Shown here piece after piece: positions 1-9,563 of a DNA stretch of 64,000 nt. The stretch's first letter is position 1. Each line of letters starts with the position of its first letter. The stretch spans positions 4,960,001 through 5,024,000 of the forward strand of contig OZ257137.1 in assembly GCA_965279115.1 (NCBI GenBank), written 5' to 3'. The position numbers and the translations under genes were made by a program. Origin of the DNA: JAEUOS01 sp965279115 (lineage in GTDB: Bacteria > Pseudomonadota > Gammaproteobacteria > Burkholderiales > JAEUOS01). Below the pieces are notes generated by a model that made no database searches, was not told the DNA's origin, and saw only the letters and a list, made by a program, of their open reading frames with translations.

Positions 1-1139
1 CGTGAGTCTGCACCGAGTAGCGGCGGGGCGCTGCGCACCGAGCGGCCACCCATGCCGGCCATGCGTACCGGGTTGGCGATCAGGCGCAAGGGGCCCAGGG
101 TCGGATGGTCAACTTCCTCGACCATGCCGGTTTCATTGACATGCTGGTCGGCGAACACCTGGTCGAGGGTGAAGATGGGGCCGGCGGGCAGGCCCAGCTT
201 GACCAGTTCCAGCGTCCATTCCATCTTGCCGCGTGCGGCGAACTTCTCGTTGAGGCGCATTTTCACCGCGTCACGGTTGCGATGCCGCCCGGCGTTGTCG
301 CGGAATTCCGGATCGGTGATCCAGTCTTCCATGCCGAGCAGCTTGCACAACTTGACCCACATGTCCTCGGTGGCGGCTGCCATGTTGAAGGGGCCGTCCT
401 TGGCCTCGAACATGCCGTAGGGGCACACCACCGGATGGTCGTTGCCGGCCACGCCCGGCGTGTCACCCAATGAAAGCTGCCGCTGGCCCTGCACCGTGAG
501 CAGGCCGATCAGGCCGGCCAGCAGCGAGGTTTCCACATGCTGGCCGCGCCCGGTGCCGAAGCGCTGCACCACGGCAGCCTGTACACCGATGGCGGCCCAC
601 ATGCCGCCGACCACGTCGCCGATCGGGATGCCCACCCGCGTGGGGCCGGTTTCCTTTTGCCCGGTGAGGCTCATCAGGCCCGACATGCCCTGCGCGATCT
701 GGTCCACGCCGGGCCAGCCGCCGTAGGGGCCGGTGGTGCCGAAGCCGGTGACCGATGCCATGATCAGGCGCGGGTTGCGCGCGGCCAATGTGGCGTAGTC
801 CATCTTCATGTCGCCCATCACGCCGGGCTTGAAGTTCTCCACCAGGATGTCGGCGCTGTCGGCCATGCGGCGGATCAATTCAAGGCCGGCCGGGTCGCGG
901 AAATTGACCACCAGGCTTTTCTTGTTGCGGTGGATGGATAGGTAGTAGACGCTGATGCCGTCCTGGAACGGCCCCCAGCCGCGCACCATTTCGCCATCCG
1001 GCGAGGGTTCGATCTTGATCACCTCGGCGCCCAGGTCGGCGAGGATGGTGGCGCAGAACGGGCCGGCCAGCGCGCGGGAGAGGTCCAGCACACGCAGGCC
1101 CGCCAGCGGCAGGGCGGGAGTTTTTGTCTCGTTGGTCAT
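1..1139 (-). CDS. CaiB/BaiF family CoA-transferase, C-terminus cut by window edge
   Basis: Family III CoA-transferase, expected to move CoA between an acyl-CoA donor and a carboxylic acid in the cytoplasm. The ATG is at 1139-1137 and about 379 residues are visible; the stop lies beyond position 1. The N-terminus reads LAGLRVLDLSRALAGPFCA, then LADLGAEVIKIEPS, and later a GFGTTGPYGGWPGVD stretch, all typical of CaiB/BaiF. The putative catalytic Asp is in the RVGIPIGDVVGGM segment. It is transcribed away from the MaoC-like gene, with a 240-base divergent region between them that holds a 16-base palindrome. The substrate cannot be read from the sequence; the neighbouring hydratases suggest catabolism of an acyl or aromatic acid. 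Family call firm, function unknown. Confidence 0.88.
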   Translation of the reverse strand, partial: MTNETKTPALPLAGLRVLDLSRALAGPFCATILADLGAEVIKIEPSPDGEMVRGWGPFQDGISVYYLSIHRNKKSLVVNFRDPAGLELIRRMADSADILVENFKPGVMGDMKMDYATLAARNPRLIMASVTGFGTTGPYGGWPGVDQIAQGMSGLMSLTGQKETGPTRVGIPIGDVVGGMWAAIGVQAAVVQRFGTGRGQHVETSLLAGLIGLLTVQGQRQLSLGDTPGVAGNDHPVVCPYGMFEAKDGPFNMAAATEDMWVKLCKLLGMEDWITDPEFRDNAGRHRNRDAVKMRLNEKFAARGKMEWTLELVKLGLPAGPIFTLDQVFADQHVNETGMVEEVDHPTLGPLRLIANPVRMAGMGGRSVRSAPPLLGADS

Positions 1140-1244
1140 GGTCTTTGTTTTGTCGAGGTGCGCACGCGATGCGCGCGCCAGCCTAGTTTAAGTCAGGTTC
1201 CCGACCGGCACTTTGCACCCAGGCTGGATGATGAACATACACGA

Positions 1245-1260
1245 TTGACACATGTGTCAA
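1245..1260. promoter_or_regulatory. Perfect 16-base palindrome, putative operator
   Basis: The 16 bases from 1245 to 1260 (TTGACACATGTGTCAA) are a perfect inverted repeat in the divergent region between the CaiB gene and the MaoC-like gene. Size and position fit a dimeric regulator such as a TetR or GntR type, but no regulator gene lies next to it. TTGACA at 1245-1250 could also serve as a -35 element. It differs from the operators of the oxalate island in having six rather than four bases between TTGAC and GTCAA. Confidence 0.5.
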
Positions 1261-1379
1261 CAGACCCTAGGATGGCTTTTCGACGGGTTGCACCGCCTGG
1301 GGCGCCGGACCGACCTTGCCTGAAAGGTGTCTCGTGGCGGCGGCCTGAATTCCGAACATACGAACCAGCAGAGGCCTTG

Positions 1380-2237
1380 GTGGCGGTTACCTACGAGCAG
1401 TTGATGCAGCTTGCCGCACGGGATGTCCCCTACGCCTATACCGAGCGCGACACCCTGCTCTACGCGGTAGGCATAGGCATGGGGCGCGACCCGTTCGATG
1501 ATGTCGAGCTTGACTTCGTCTACGAGCGACGCGGGCGCCTGCGCACCGTGCCCAGCCAGGCGGTGACGGTGGCGCGCCAGAACCTGATCTACGACATCGG
1601 GATGTCGGTCGCGAAGATGCTGCACGGCGAGCAGACCCTGACGATTCACCAGCCCTTGCCGGTGCAGGCGGAACTACTGGCCGACCACAGGGTGCTGGAG
1701 GTCTATGACAAGGGTGCCGAGAAGGGTTCGCTCATCGAGATGGAGACACGCGTGCGCCTCAAGGACGGCGCGCCGCTTTTCGACATCCACAACCTGTATT
1801 TCGCGCGCGGGGATGGCGGCATCGGCGGTCCGCCCAGACAGCAGCGCCGGCCCGAACCCATGCCGCAACGCAAGCCCGATATGGTGCGTACGACACTGAC
1901 CGAACCCTGGCAAGCATTGCTCTACCGCCTGACCGGCGATCGCAATGTGCAGCACGCCGACCCGGATATCGCGCGGGCCATGGGTTTCAAGGGGCCGATC
2001 CTGCATGGGTCATGCACGCTGGCGATCGCCTGCCGTGAAGTGCTGGCCGGTGTGTGCGGCTACGACCCCACGCGCATGCGCACTTTCGGCACCCGCTTTA
2101 CCGCCGTGGTGTATCCCGGCGAGCGTATCGAGACCGACATCTGGGTCGACGGCGACGAGGTGTCCTTCCGCTGCCGTGTGCCGGATCGCGAGGCAGTGGT
2201 GCTGGACCATGGCCGCTGCAACATCGCGCCGCGCTGA
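1380..2237 (+). CDS. MaoC-like hydratase (hydratase 2 type)
   Basis: Predicted (R)-specific enoyl-CoA hydratase of the hotdog fold, 285 residues. The C-terminal half carries the hydratase-2 signature GDRNVQHADPDIARAMGFKG followed by PILHG, with the catalytic Asp/His pair expected in GDRNVQHAD. The N-terminal half is the second, degenerate hotdog seen in double-hotdog eukaryote-type enzymes. I chose the GTG at 1380 because it starts VAVTYEQLMQLAARDVPYAY, typical of the family, and has GAGG at 1371-1374. The frame stays open back to 1158, but that stretch is unlike the family and would cover the 1245-1260 palindrome. An ATG at 1272 is possible. Followed after 68 bases by an enoyl-CoA hydratase, so the two probably form one transcript. 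Confidence 0.82.
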   Translation: MAVTYEQLMQLAARDVPYAYTERDTLLYAVGIGMGRDPFDDVELDFVYERRGRLRTVPSQAVTVARQNLIYDIGMSVAKMLHGEQTLTIHQPLPVQAELLADHRVLEVYDKGAEKGSLIEMETRVRLKDGAPLFDIHNLYFARGDGGIGGPPRQQRRPEPMPQRKPDMVRTTLTEPWQALLYRLTGDRNVQHADPDIARAMGFKGPILHGSCTLAIACREVLAGVCGYDPTRMRTFGTRFTAVVYPGERIETDIWVDGDEVSFRCRVPDREAVVLDHGRCNIAPR

Positions 2238-2305
2238 CCCTCGACCGATGGCCTGAGTTGCGTTGGGCGCGGCCAGGCAGGCACAAACTTTCCAGGAATC
2301 AAACG

Positions 2306-3097
2306 ATGAGTGAGACACCGATCGTCAGCGAGCAACTCGGCGCGGTGCGCCGCCTCTGGCTGGCGCGCCCGCAGGCACGCAACGCGCAGAACCAGGCCAT
2401 GCTCGACGCGCTCGATGCCGCGCTTGCGGACGCGCGCGATGACCCGGCCACCCACGTGGTGGTGCTGGCCGGACAGGGCGATCATTTCTCCGCCGGCCAC
2501 GACCTCAAGGAGGCGGCGCAGTCGCGTGGCGCGATTGCGGTGGAAAAGCGCTATGCCTACGAGGAGGTGCGTTACTTCGAATACTGCATGCGCCTGCGCG
2601 ACTTTCCCAAGCCGACCATCGCCCAGGTGCAGGGCGCGTGCGTGGCGGGCGGCTTCATGCTGGCCAACATGTGCGACCTGATTGTGGCGGCCGACGACGC
2701 CTACTTCAGCGACCCGGTGGGCCACACCATGGGCGCCGCCGCCACCGAGGTGCTGATCCATCCGTGGGTGATGAGCCTGCGCCAGGCCAAGGAACTATTG
2801 TTCACCGGCGGGCGGCTCACGGCCGAGCAGGCGCTTGCCGCCGGCATGGTCAACCGCGTGGCGCCGCGCGCCGAACTTGATGCCCAGACACTGGAACTCG
2901 CGCAGCGCATCGCCAAGTCGCCGCCGTTCGCGATGAAGCTCATCAAGCGGTCATTGAATCGCTCGCAGGACGTGCAGGGCATGCGCGAGGCGATGTCGGC
3001 GCATTTCGACTTGCACCAGTTGAGCCACGTCAGCGAGGAGTATCAGAGCACGGTGCGCGCCGGGTTGGCCGGCGCGATCCGCAAGAACCAGGGCTGA
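2306..3097 (+). CDS. Enoyl-CoA hydratase/isomerase family protein
   Basis: Crotonase-fold protein of 263 residues. It shows the oxyanion-hole segments HFSAGHDLKEA (near residues 60-70) and VQGACVAGGFMLANMCDLIVAADDA (near 113-137). Expected to hydrate or isomerise an enoyl-CoA in the cytoplasm. In place of the first catalytic Glu of classical hydratases the second segment has MLANMCDL, so an exact reaction should not be assumed. The ATG at 2306 follows an AGGA at 2293-2296. It lies downstream of the MaoC-like hydratase in the same direction, giving a module CaiB / MaoC / enoyl-CoA hydratase that suits degradation of a CoA-activated acid. It converges on argG. Confidence 0.85.
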   Translation: MSETPIVSEQLGAVRRLWLARPQARNAQNQAMLDALDAALADARDDPATHVVVLAGQGDHFSAGHDLKEAAQSRGAIAVEKRYAYEEVRYFEYCMRLRDFPKPTIAQVQGACVAGGFMLANMCDLIVAADDAYFSDPVGHTMGAAATEVLIHPWVMSLRQAKELLFTGGRLTAEQALAAGMVNRVAPRAELDAQTLELAQRIAKSPPFAMKLIKRSLNRSQDVQGMREAMSAHFDLHQLSHVSEEYQSTVRAGLAGAIRKNQG

Positions 3098-3131
3098 CGC
3101 GGGCGCGTCAGGCAGGGCGGCGCAGCCGCCC
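3094..3131. terminator. Possible hairpins between converging genes
   Basis: Two adjacent inverted repeats lie between the converging enoyl-CoA hydratase and argG genes: a seven-base stem around GGGC at 3094-3111, and GGGCGGC (3115-3121) with GCCGCCC (3125-3131). Neither is followed by a clear T-run, so termination here is only plausible. Confidence 0.3.
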
Positions 3132-3145
3132 CCTGGAACACCAGA

Positions 3146-4380
<1,235 letters not shown>

Positions 4381-4384
<4 letters not shown>

Positions 4385-5304
4385 GTTGCTTCCACTTTTC
4401 CAAGTAACAGGTATTCCAGCAGGGCCTTCTGCACATGCAGGCGATTTTCCGCTTCGTCCCATACCACGCTGTGCGGCCCGTCGATGACTTCGGCCTCGAC
4501 TTCCTCACCGCGGTGCGCAGGCAGGCAGTGCATGAACAGGGACTGCGGGTGCGCCACCTTCATCATGTCGGCGTCGACGCACCAGTCGGCAAAGGCTTTC
4601 TTGCGCGCCTCGTTCTCGGCCTCGAAACCCATGCTGGTCCACACGTCGGTGGTCACCAGATGCGCGCCGCGGGCGGCGTCCATGGGGTCGGCGAATTCCT
4701 CGAAATGGTCCGCGCCGAACAGACCCGCGCGCTCGGGTTCGACCTCGTAGCCGGGCGGGGTGGAGACGTGCACGTTGAAGTCCAGCACCTCGGCGGCCTG
4801 CAGCCAGGTGTTGCACATGTTGTTGGAGTCGCCGATCCAGGCAACCGTCTTGCCCTGGATGGTCCCGTGGTGCTCGATGAAGGTGAAGATGTCGGCCAGC
4901 ACCTGGCAGGGATGATATTCGTTGGTCAGGCCGTTGATCACCGGTACCCGCGAATGGGCAGCGAAGCGCTCGATGATGTCCTGCTCGAAGGTGCGGATCA
5001 TCACGACGTCGACCATGCGGCTGATCACCTGGGCAGCATCTTCCACCGGTTCGCCGCGGCCCAGTTGCGTGTCGCGGGTGGACAGGAAGATCGAGGAACC
5101 GCCCAGTTGCTGCATGCCGGCTTCGAAAGAGAGGCGGGTGCGGGTCGAGTTCTTCTCGAAGATCATCGCCAGATGACGGTCGAACAGCGGGTGGTAGGTC
5201 TCGAAGGCCTTGAATTTCGCCTTGAGCCAGGCCGAGCGCGCGAACAGGTGCGCGTACTCGCCGCTGGTGAAGTCCTTGAATTGCAGGAAGTGCCGGATCG
5301 CCAT
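4381..5304 (-). CDS. argF: Ornithine carbamoyltransferase
   Basis: Transfers the carbamoyl group from carbamoyl phosphate to ornithine to give citrulline; 307 residues, cytoplasmic. Visible signatures are the carbamoyl-phosphate loop STRTR at residues 53-57, NEYHPCQVLAD in the middle, and HCLPAHR near residue 263 that closes over ornithine. The start MAIRHFLQFKDF at 5304 is that of close family members; an in-frame ATG at 5340 would add 12 unusual residues. First gene of an argF-argG operon with a four-base overlap; argH is elsewhere in this window at 46597-47988. Confidence 0.97.
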
Positions 5305-5365
5305 GGGGGCGCTGCTGCCACGCGCATGATGCAAGCGCATGACGGATAATCAAAAGTAATCTGCA

Positions 5366-5371
5366 ATTATA
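5366..5371 (-). promoter_or_regulatory. Putative -10 element for argF-argG
   Basis: The minus strand reads TATAAT at 5371-5366, about 60 bases upstream of the argF start. No good -35 hexamer is visible at 17 bases. The downstream leader (ACTTTT, then TTAT) resembles the one after the identical -10 of argH at 48051-48046. Confidence 0.4.
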
Positions 5372-5432
5372 GCCGAGGGCAGGGCCGAAAATGGTGCGTG
5401 AACCTGCGCGGCCCGCCTTGCAAACCGGAAAC

Positions 5433-6404
5433 ATGAGCAATCCAAAAGCAACCCGATGGATGGCCTTCAATGGCGACGCGGATGGCATTTGCGCCGCCCA
5501 CCAGCTGCGCTTGGCCGGCTTTTCGCCGGACCGGGTGGTCACCGGCGTCAAGCGCGATATCGCGCTTCTCGACCGGGTCGATGCCGTGGCCGGCGACCAT
5601 GTGGTGGTGGCCGACGTTTCGCTCGACAGCAACCGGGAAGGCCTGCAGCGCCTGCTGGCCACCGGTGTCAAGGTCGACTGGTACGACCATCATTTTGCCG
5701 GGGAAATTCTTGCCGACGCGCGCTTGACCGCGCATATCGACACCGATGCGGAAACCTGCAGCAGCCTGATCGTCGATGGCGTGTTGCAGGGGCGCTTTCG
5801 CAACTGGGCGGTGGCGGCGGCCTTCGGCGACAACCTGCATCGGGCGGCACGCGCGGCCGGCGCCGGCCTTGCCGAGCCACAGCTGGCATCCTTGTGCGAG
5901 CTTGGCGAATTGATCAACTACAACGCCTACGGCGAATCCGTGGAAGACCTCCATGAGGCGCCCGCCACGCTGTTTGGTCGCCTGGAGCCGTACCGGGACC
6001 CGCTTGAATTCATCACCGGCGACGAGTGCTTCAAGCGCCTGCGACAGGGTTTTGGCGAGGACATGGCGCAGGCGCGCGCACTGGCGCCGACGCATTCGTC
6101 GCATTGCGGCGCTGTCTTCATCCTGCCGCATGCAAAGTGGGCGCGGCGCGTCAATGGCGTGTTCGCCAACGAACTCGCACGCGAAGCGCCGACGCGGGCA
6201 CACGCGATCCTGGTGGATACCGGCGCCACTTTCCTGGTGAGCGTACGGGCGCCGAAGGCGACCCCGCGTGGGGCAGACACCTTGTGCCGGGGATTTGCCA
6301 CCGGGGGCGGCAGGGCGGCGGCGGCCGGCATCAATGCCTTGCCCGTGGCGGATCTGGAGAAGTTCCTCGCGGCCTTCGAATCCGCCTTCGGCCCGCCGCG
6401 CTGA
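5433..6404 (+). CDS. DHH family phosphoesterase-like protein
   Basis: 323-residue member of the DHH superfamily (RecJ, exopolyphosphatase and cyclic-dinucleotide hydrolase relatives). The N-terminal metal motif is FNGDADGI at residues 12-19, and the family-defining DHH is at 85-87 in DWYDHHFAGE. An Asp in AHIDTDAET probably completes the metal site, and FATGGGRAAAAGIN near the C-terminus resembles the DHHA1 glycine motif. The ATG at 5433 has a weak GGAA upstream; an ATG at 5391 would overlap the argF promoter and adds 14 unconvincing residues. Divergent from argF, with no functional context. Substrate could be an oligonucleotide, a cyclic dinucleotide or polyphosphate. Confidence 0.75.
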   Translation: MSNPKATRWMAFNGDADGICAAHQLRLAGFSPDRVVTGVKRDIALLDRVDAVAGDHVVVADVSLDSNREGLQRLLATGVKVDWYDHHFAGEILADARLTAHIDTDAETCSSLIVDGVLQGRFRNWAVAAAFGDNLHRAARAAGAGLAEPQLASLCELGELINYNAYGESVEDLHEAPATLFGRLEPYRDPLEFITGDECFKRLRQGFGEDMAQARALAPTHSSHCGAVFILPHAKWARRVNGVFANELAREAPTRAHAILVDTGATFLVSVRAPKATPRGADTLCRGFATGGGRAAAAGINALPVADLEKFLAAFESAFGPPR

Positions 6405-6538
6405 TCCGGCGAGCCGGGGCGCCTTACTTCGGCGATTCTGCCGCGAACATGACGTAAAACGCTAAAATCGCGCGTTTTTCGCTTAGACGGCAGCCGCCTC
6501 CCATAGGCGGCCAAGGACAAACCTCGGAGACCCAATCC

Positions 6539-7522
6539 ATGATTTCACGTCGCAATTTCGTCAAGGGCGCGGCTGCTGCGGGCGTACTCGCGTTGCCGGG
6601 CGCATCCCACAGCCAGGGGGCCTGGCCAAACAAACCGGTGCGAGTGATCAACCCGTTTCCTGCCGGCGGTGGCACCGACGTGTTCCTGCGCCCGGTGGCG
6701 GCACGCCTGTCGCAGATCACCGGCCAGCAGTTCACGGTCGAAAATCTCGGCGGTGCCGGTGGCACGGTGGGCGCGGCCGCGGCGGCCAAGGCGGCACCGG
6801 ACGGATACACCCTTTTTTGTGGTGCCGTGCATCACACCATCGCCGAATCCCTCTATACGCGCCTGCCTTACAGCCTGGAGCGCGACTTCATCCCCATCAC
6901 GGTGCTGGCCTACATTCCCAATGTGCTGGTGGTGCATCCCAAGTACACCGAGATCAATTCCTTCGCCGACTTCCTGGCCTATGTGCGCAAGAACCCCGGC
7001 AAGCTCAATTTCGGCTCGGCCGGCAACGGCACCTCGCACCATCTCACGGTCGAATTGTTCAAGCAATTGACCAAGACCTTCATGACCCACATTCCGTACC
7101 GTGGCGCAGGCCCGATGATGCAGGACCTGCTGGCCGGCTCGGTGGACTTCGCCTTCGACGGCATGGGCACCTCGGCGGCGCAGATCAAGGCCGGCAAGCT
7201 CAAGGCGCTGGCGGTTACCTCCGCCAAGCGGGTGCCCGCCTTCCCCAACATTCCCACCATGGAAGAACTGGGCATCAAGGATTACCAGGCCACCACCTGG
7301 TATGCGATGTGGGCGGTGAAGGGGACGCCGCCGGAGGTGGTCAATCGCACCCAGCAGGAAATCGCCAAGATCATGCAGGAACCGGCCATCAAGGACTTCT
7401 GGTTCAACCAGGGTGCGGAACCGGGCGGCAATTCGCCGGCGGATTTCACCAGGTTCATCAGCTCCGAAATCGAAAAATGGGGCAAGGTGGTCAAGGCCTC
7501 CGGAGCGAAGATCGACCTGTGA
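6539..7522 (+). CDS. Bug/TctC-family periplasmic binding protein, Tat-type signal
   Basis: Substrate-binding protein of the tripartite tricarboxylate transporter family, 327 residues. It starts MISRRNFVKGAAAAGVLALPGASHSQG, a twin-arginine style export signal (SRRNF), and the mature part opens WPNKPVRVINPFPAGGGTDVF, the characteristic Bug ligand-binding loop. Later family segments are GSAGNGTSHHL and HIPYRGAGPMMQDLLAG. No membrane subunits (TctA/TctB) are nearby, as is common for Bug proteins in this group. Its stop overlaps the GTG start of the next gene (GTGA), so it is translationally linked to an enoyl-CoA hydratase and a CaiB CoA-transferase. It probably captures the acid that those enzymes process. 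Ligand unknown. Confidence 0.88.
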   Translation: MISRRNFVKGAAAAGVLALPGASHSQGAWPNKPVRVINPFPAGGGTDVFLRPVAARLSQITGQQFTVENLGGAGGTVGAAAAAKAAPDGYTLFCGAVHHTIAESLYTRLPYSLERDFIPITVLAYIPNVLVVHPKYTEINSFADFLAYVRKNPGKLNFGSAGNGTSHHLTVELFKQLTKTFMTHIPYRGAGPMMQDLLAGSVDFAFDGMGTSAAQIKAGKLKALAVTSAKRVPAFPNIPTMEELGIKDYQATTWYAMWAVKGTPPEVVNRTQQEIAKIMQEPAIKDFWFNQGAEPGGNSPADFTRFISSEIEKWGKVVKASGAKIDL

Positions 7523-8310
7523 CCAATACCAGCCAACCCGTGCGCGTGGCCATCGACGGTCGCGTCGCCACTGTCACCCTGGCCACGCCGGGCAAGATGA
7601 ACGCGCTTTCCGTGGCATCGTGGGAGGCCCTCAAGGCCGCCTTTGTGGACCTCTCTGCCAGCAAATCGGTGCGGGCCATCGTGGTGCGCGGCTCGGGCGG
7701 CAATTTCGCCGCCGGCGCCGACATCTCGGAATTCACCACGGTGCGCTCCAATGTCGAGCAGGGCACCCGCTACCACGAGGAAACCGTCAAGGGCGCGATC
7801 TTCGCCATCGCCGAATGCCCGATCCCGACGGTGGCCATGATCGAGGGCGCCTGCGTGGGCGGGGGCCTGGAGATCGCCTGCTCCTGCGACCTGCGCATCG
7901 CTGCGACGTCGTCGCGTTTCGGCGTGCCGATCAACAAGCTGGGCTTTCCGCTCGCGCATAGCGAGCTGCAGGCCATGCTGGGCCTGGTAGGCCGTGCCGT
8001 GGCGCTGGAGATCCTGCTGGAAGGCCGCGTGTTCGGGTCGGATGAGGCCTATCACAAGGGCCTGTTGACGCGCGTGGTGCCCGATGCCGACATCGAGGCC
8101 GAGGCCTATGCCTGCGCCGGGCGCATCGCCGCCGGCAGCCCGATGGCGGCACGCGCCAACAAGCGCTGGATCGCGCGGCTGTCGCCGGTGCAGGCGCCGC
8201 TTTCGGCGGAAGAAGTTCGCGAGCATTTCGCGTTTTTCGACAGTGCCGACTACCGAGTGGGCGTGCGCGCCTTCATCGACAAGACCAAACCCGAATTCCC
8301 TGAATCCTGA
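7519..8310 (+). CDS. Enoyl-CoA hydratase/isomerase family protein
   Basis: Crotonase-fold protein of 263 residues with the oxyanion segments GNFAAGADISEF and IEGACVGGGLEIACSCDLRIAA. The second segment carries the glutamate (GGGLEIA) usual in enoyl-CoA hydratases, unlike the paralogue at 2306-3097. The start is the GTG at 7519, which overlaps the Bug stop by three bases (GTGA) and gives a standard N-terminus (MTNTSQPVRVAIDGRVATVTL). The same frame is open much further upstream, but only as an alternative frame of the Bug gene. Middle gene of a three-gene operon Bug / hydratase / CaiB; expected to act on the acyl-CoA formed by the CoA-transferase. Confidence 0.88.
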   Translation: MTNTSQPVRVAIDGRVATVTLATPGKMNALSVASWEALKAAFVDLSASKSVRAIVVRGSGGNFAAGADISEFTTVRSNVEQGTRYHEETVKGAIFAIAECPIPTVAMIEGACVGGGLEIACSCDLRIAATSSRFGVPINKLGFPLAHSELQAMLGLVGRAVALEILLEGRVFGSDEAYHKGLLTRVVPDADIEAEAYACAGRIAAGSPMAARANKRWIARLSPVQAPLSAEEVREHFAFFDSADYRVGVRAFIDKTKPEFPES

Positions 8311-8319
8311 AGGATCACC

Positions 8320-9543
8320 ATGCCCGGCCCGCTTTCGCATATCCGTGTTCTCGACCTCTCCCGTGTACTTGCCGGCCCCTGGGCCGGACAAAACCTCGCC
8401 GACATGGGGGCCGAGGTCATCAAGGTCGAACGGCCCGTCAAGGGCGACGACTCGCGTGCCTTCGGCCCGCCCTGGCTGAAGGATCCCGAAGGCAAGCCCA
8501 CCAGCGAGGCCTCGTATTTCCTGGCGGCCAACCGCGGCAAGAAGTCGATCACCGCCAACCTTTCAAATCCTGAAGCGCAGGCCATGCTGCGCGAGCTGGC
8601 CAAGAGCTGCGACGTGGTGATCGAGAACTACAAGTTCGGCGACCTCACCCGCTACGGGCTGGGCTATGAGGACATGAAAGCCGTCAACCCGAAGATCATC
8701 TATTGCTCGGTCACCGGTTTCGGCCAGACCGGTCCGTGGCGCGAGCGTCCCGGCTACGACTTCATGGCCCAGGGCATGAGCGGCCTGATGAGCGTGACCG
8801 GCGAACCCGACGGCACCCCCGGCGCCGGGCCGATGCGCGTGGGCATCCCTATCATCGACATCCTGACCGGGATGTACGCCTCCATCGCCATATGCGCGGC
8901 GCTGGCGCACCGCGCGCAAACCGGCGTCGGCCAGCATCTTGACCTGGCGCTGCTCGACACCTCGATGGCCTTCCTGTCGATCCAGGGCATGACCTACCTC
9001 ACCACCGGCGATGCCCCCGGGCGCATCGGCAACACCCATCCGAGCATCGTGCCCTACCAGGTGTTCCCGACCAAGGATGGCAGCGTCATCCTCGCCTGCG
9101 GCAACGACAACCTGTTCTCCAAGTTCTGCGAGGCGGCCGGATGCAAGCACCTGGTCACCGACGAGCGTTTCGCCAAGAACGCCGGGCGGGTGCAGAATCG
9201 CGCCATCCTGGTGCCGCTCCTGAACGACGTGTTCGCGCAGAAGACCACCAAGGAATGGGTGGCCATCCTCGAAGAGGCGGGCGTGCCCAATGGCCCGATC
9301 AACTCGATCGCCGAGGCCTTCGAGGAAGAGCAGGTCAAGGCGCGCGGCGTCAGGTTCGACCTGCCGCATCCGAAGGGCGGCACGGTGCCGATGATCTCGA
9401 GCCCGATGAAGTTCTCGGCCACTCCTCTGGCGCAGGACACGGCGCCGCCAACGCTGGGCCAGCATACCGAGTCCGTGCTTGCGGGCATTCTCGGCCTGGA
9501 CGCAGCGGGCATCGCCAGGCTGCGCGAGGCGGGCGCGATCTAG
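8320..9543 (+). CDS. CaiB/BaiF family CoA-transferase
   Basis: Complete family III CoA-transferase, 407 residues. It has LSHIRVLDLSRVLAGPWAGQ at the N-terminus, LADMGAEVIKVERP, VTGFGQTGPWRERPGYD and MRVGIPIIDILTGMYA, where the Asp is the likely catalytic residue that forms the acyl anhydride. An AGGA sits a few bases before the ATG. It follows the hydratase after nine bases, so the three genes from 6539 are one operon. It resembles the truncated CaiB at the left edge in sequence plan, and the two acyl-CoA modules may serve related substrates. The specific acid is not predictable here. Confidence 0.9.
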   Translation: MPGPLSHIRVLDLSRVLAGPWAGQNLADMGAEVIKVERPVKGDDSRAFGPPWLKDPEGKPTSEASYFLAANRGKKSITANLSNPEAQAMLRELAKSCDVVIENYKFGDLTRYGLGYEDMKAVNPKIIYCSVTGFGQTGPWRERPGYDFMAQGMSGLMSVTGEPDGTPGAGPMRVGIPIIDILTGMYASIAICAALAHRAQTGVGQHLDLALLDTSMAFLSIQGMTYLTTGDAPGRIGNTHPSIVPYQVFPTKDGSVILACGNDNLFSKFCEAAGCKHLVTDERFAKNAGRVQNRAILVPLLNDVFAQKTTKEWVAILEEAGVPNGPINSIAEAFEEEQVKARGVRFDLPHPKGGTVPMISSPMKFSATPLAQDTAPPTLGQHTESVLAGILGLDAAGIARLREAGAI

Positions 9544-9563
9544 CGGTGCCGGATTGCCGCGCT

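Noticed and set aside
1245..1260. The TTGACA...TGTCAA palindrome as a sixth site of the oxalate-island regulator
   Set aside because: It has six, not four, bases between TTGAC and GTCAA, and it lies beside unrelated acyl-CoA genes. It was kept as a separate possible operator.
6493..6511. Hairpin GCCGCC / GGCGGC in the leader of the first Bug gene as a riboswitch or terminator
   Set aside because: It is a short stem without a T-run or any known riboswitch motif.
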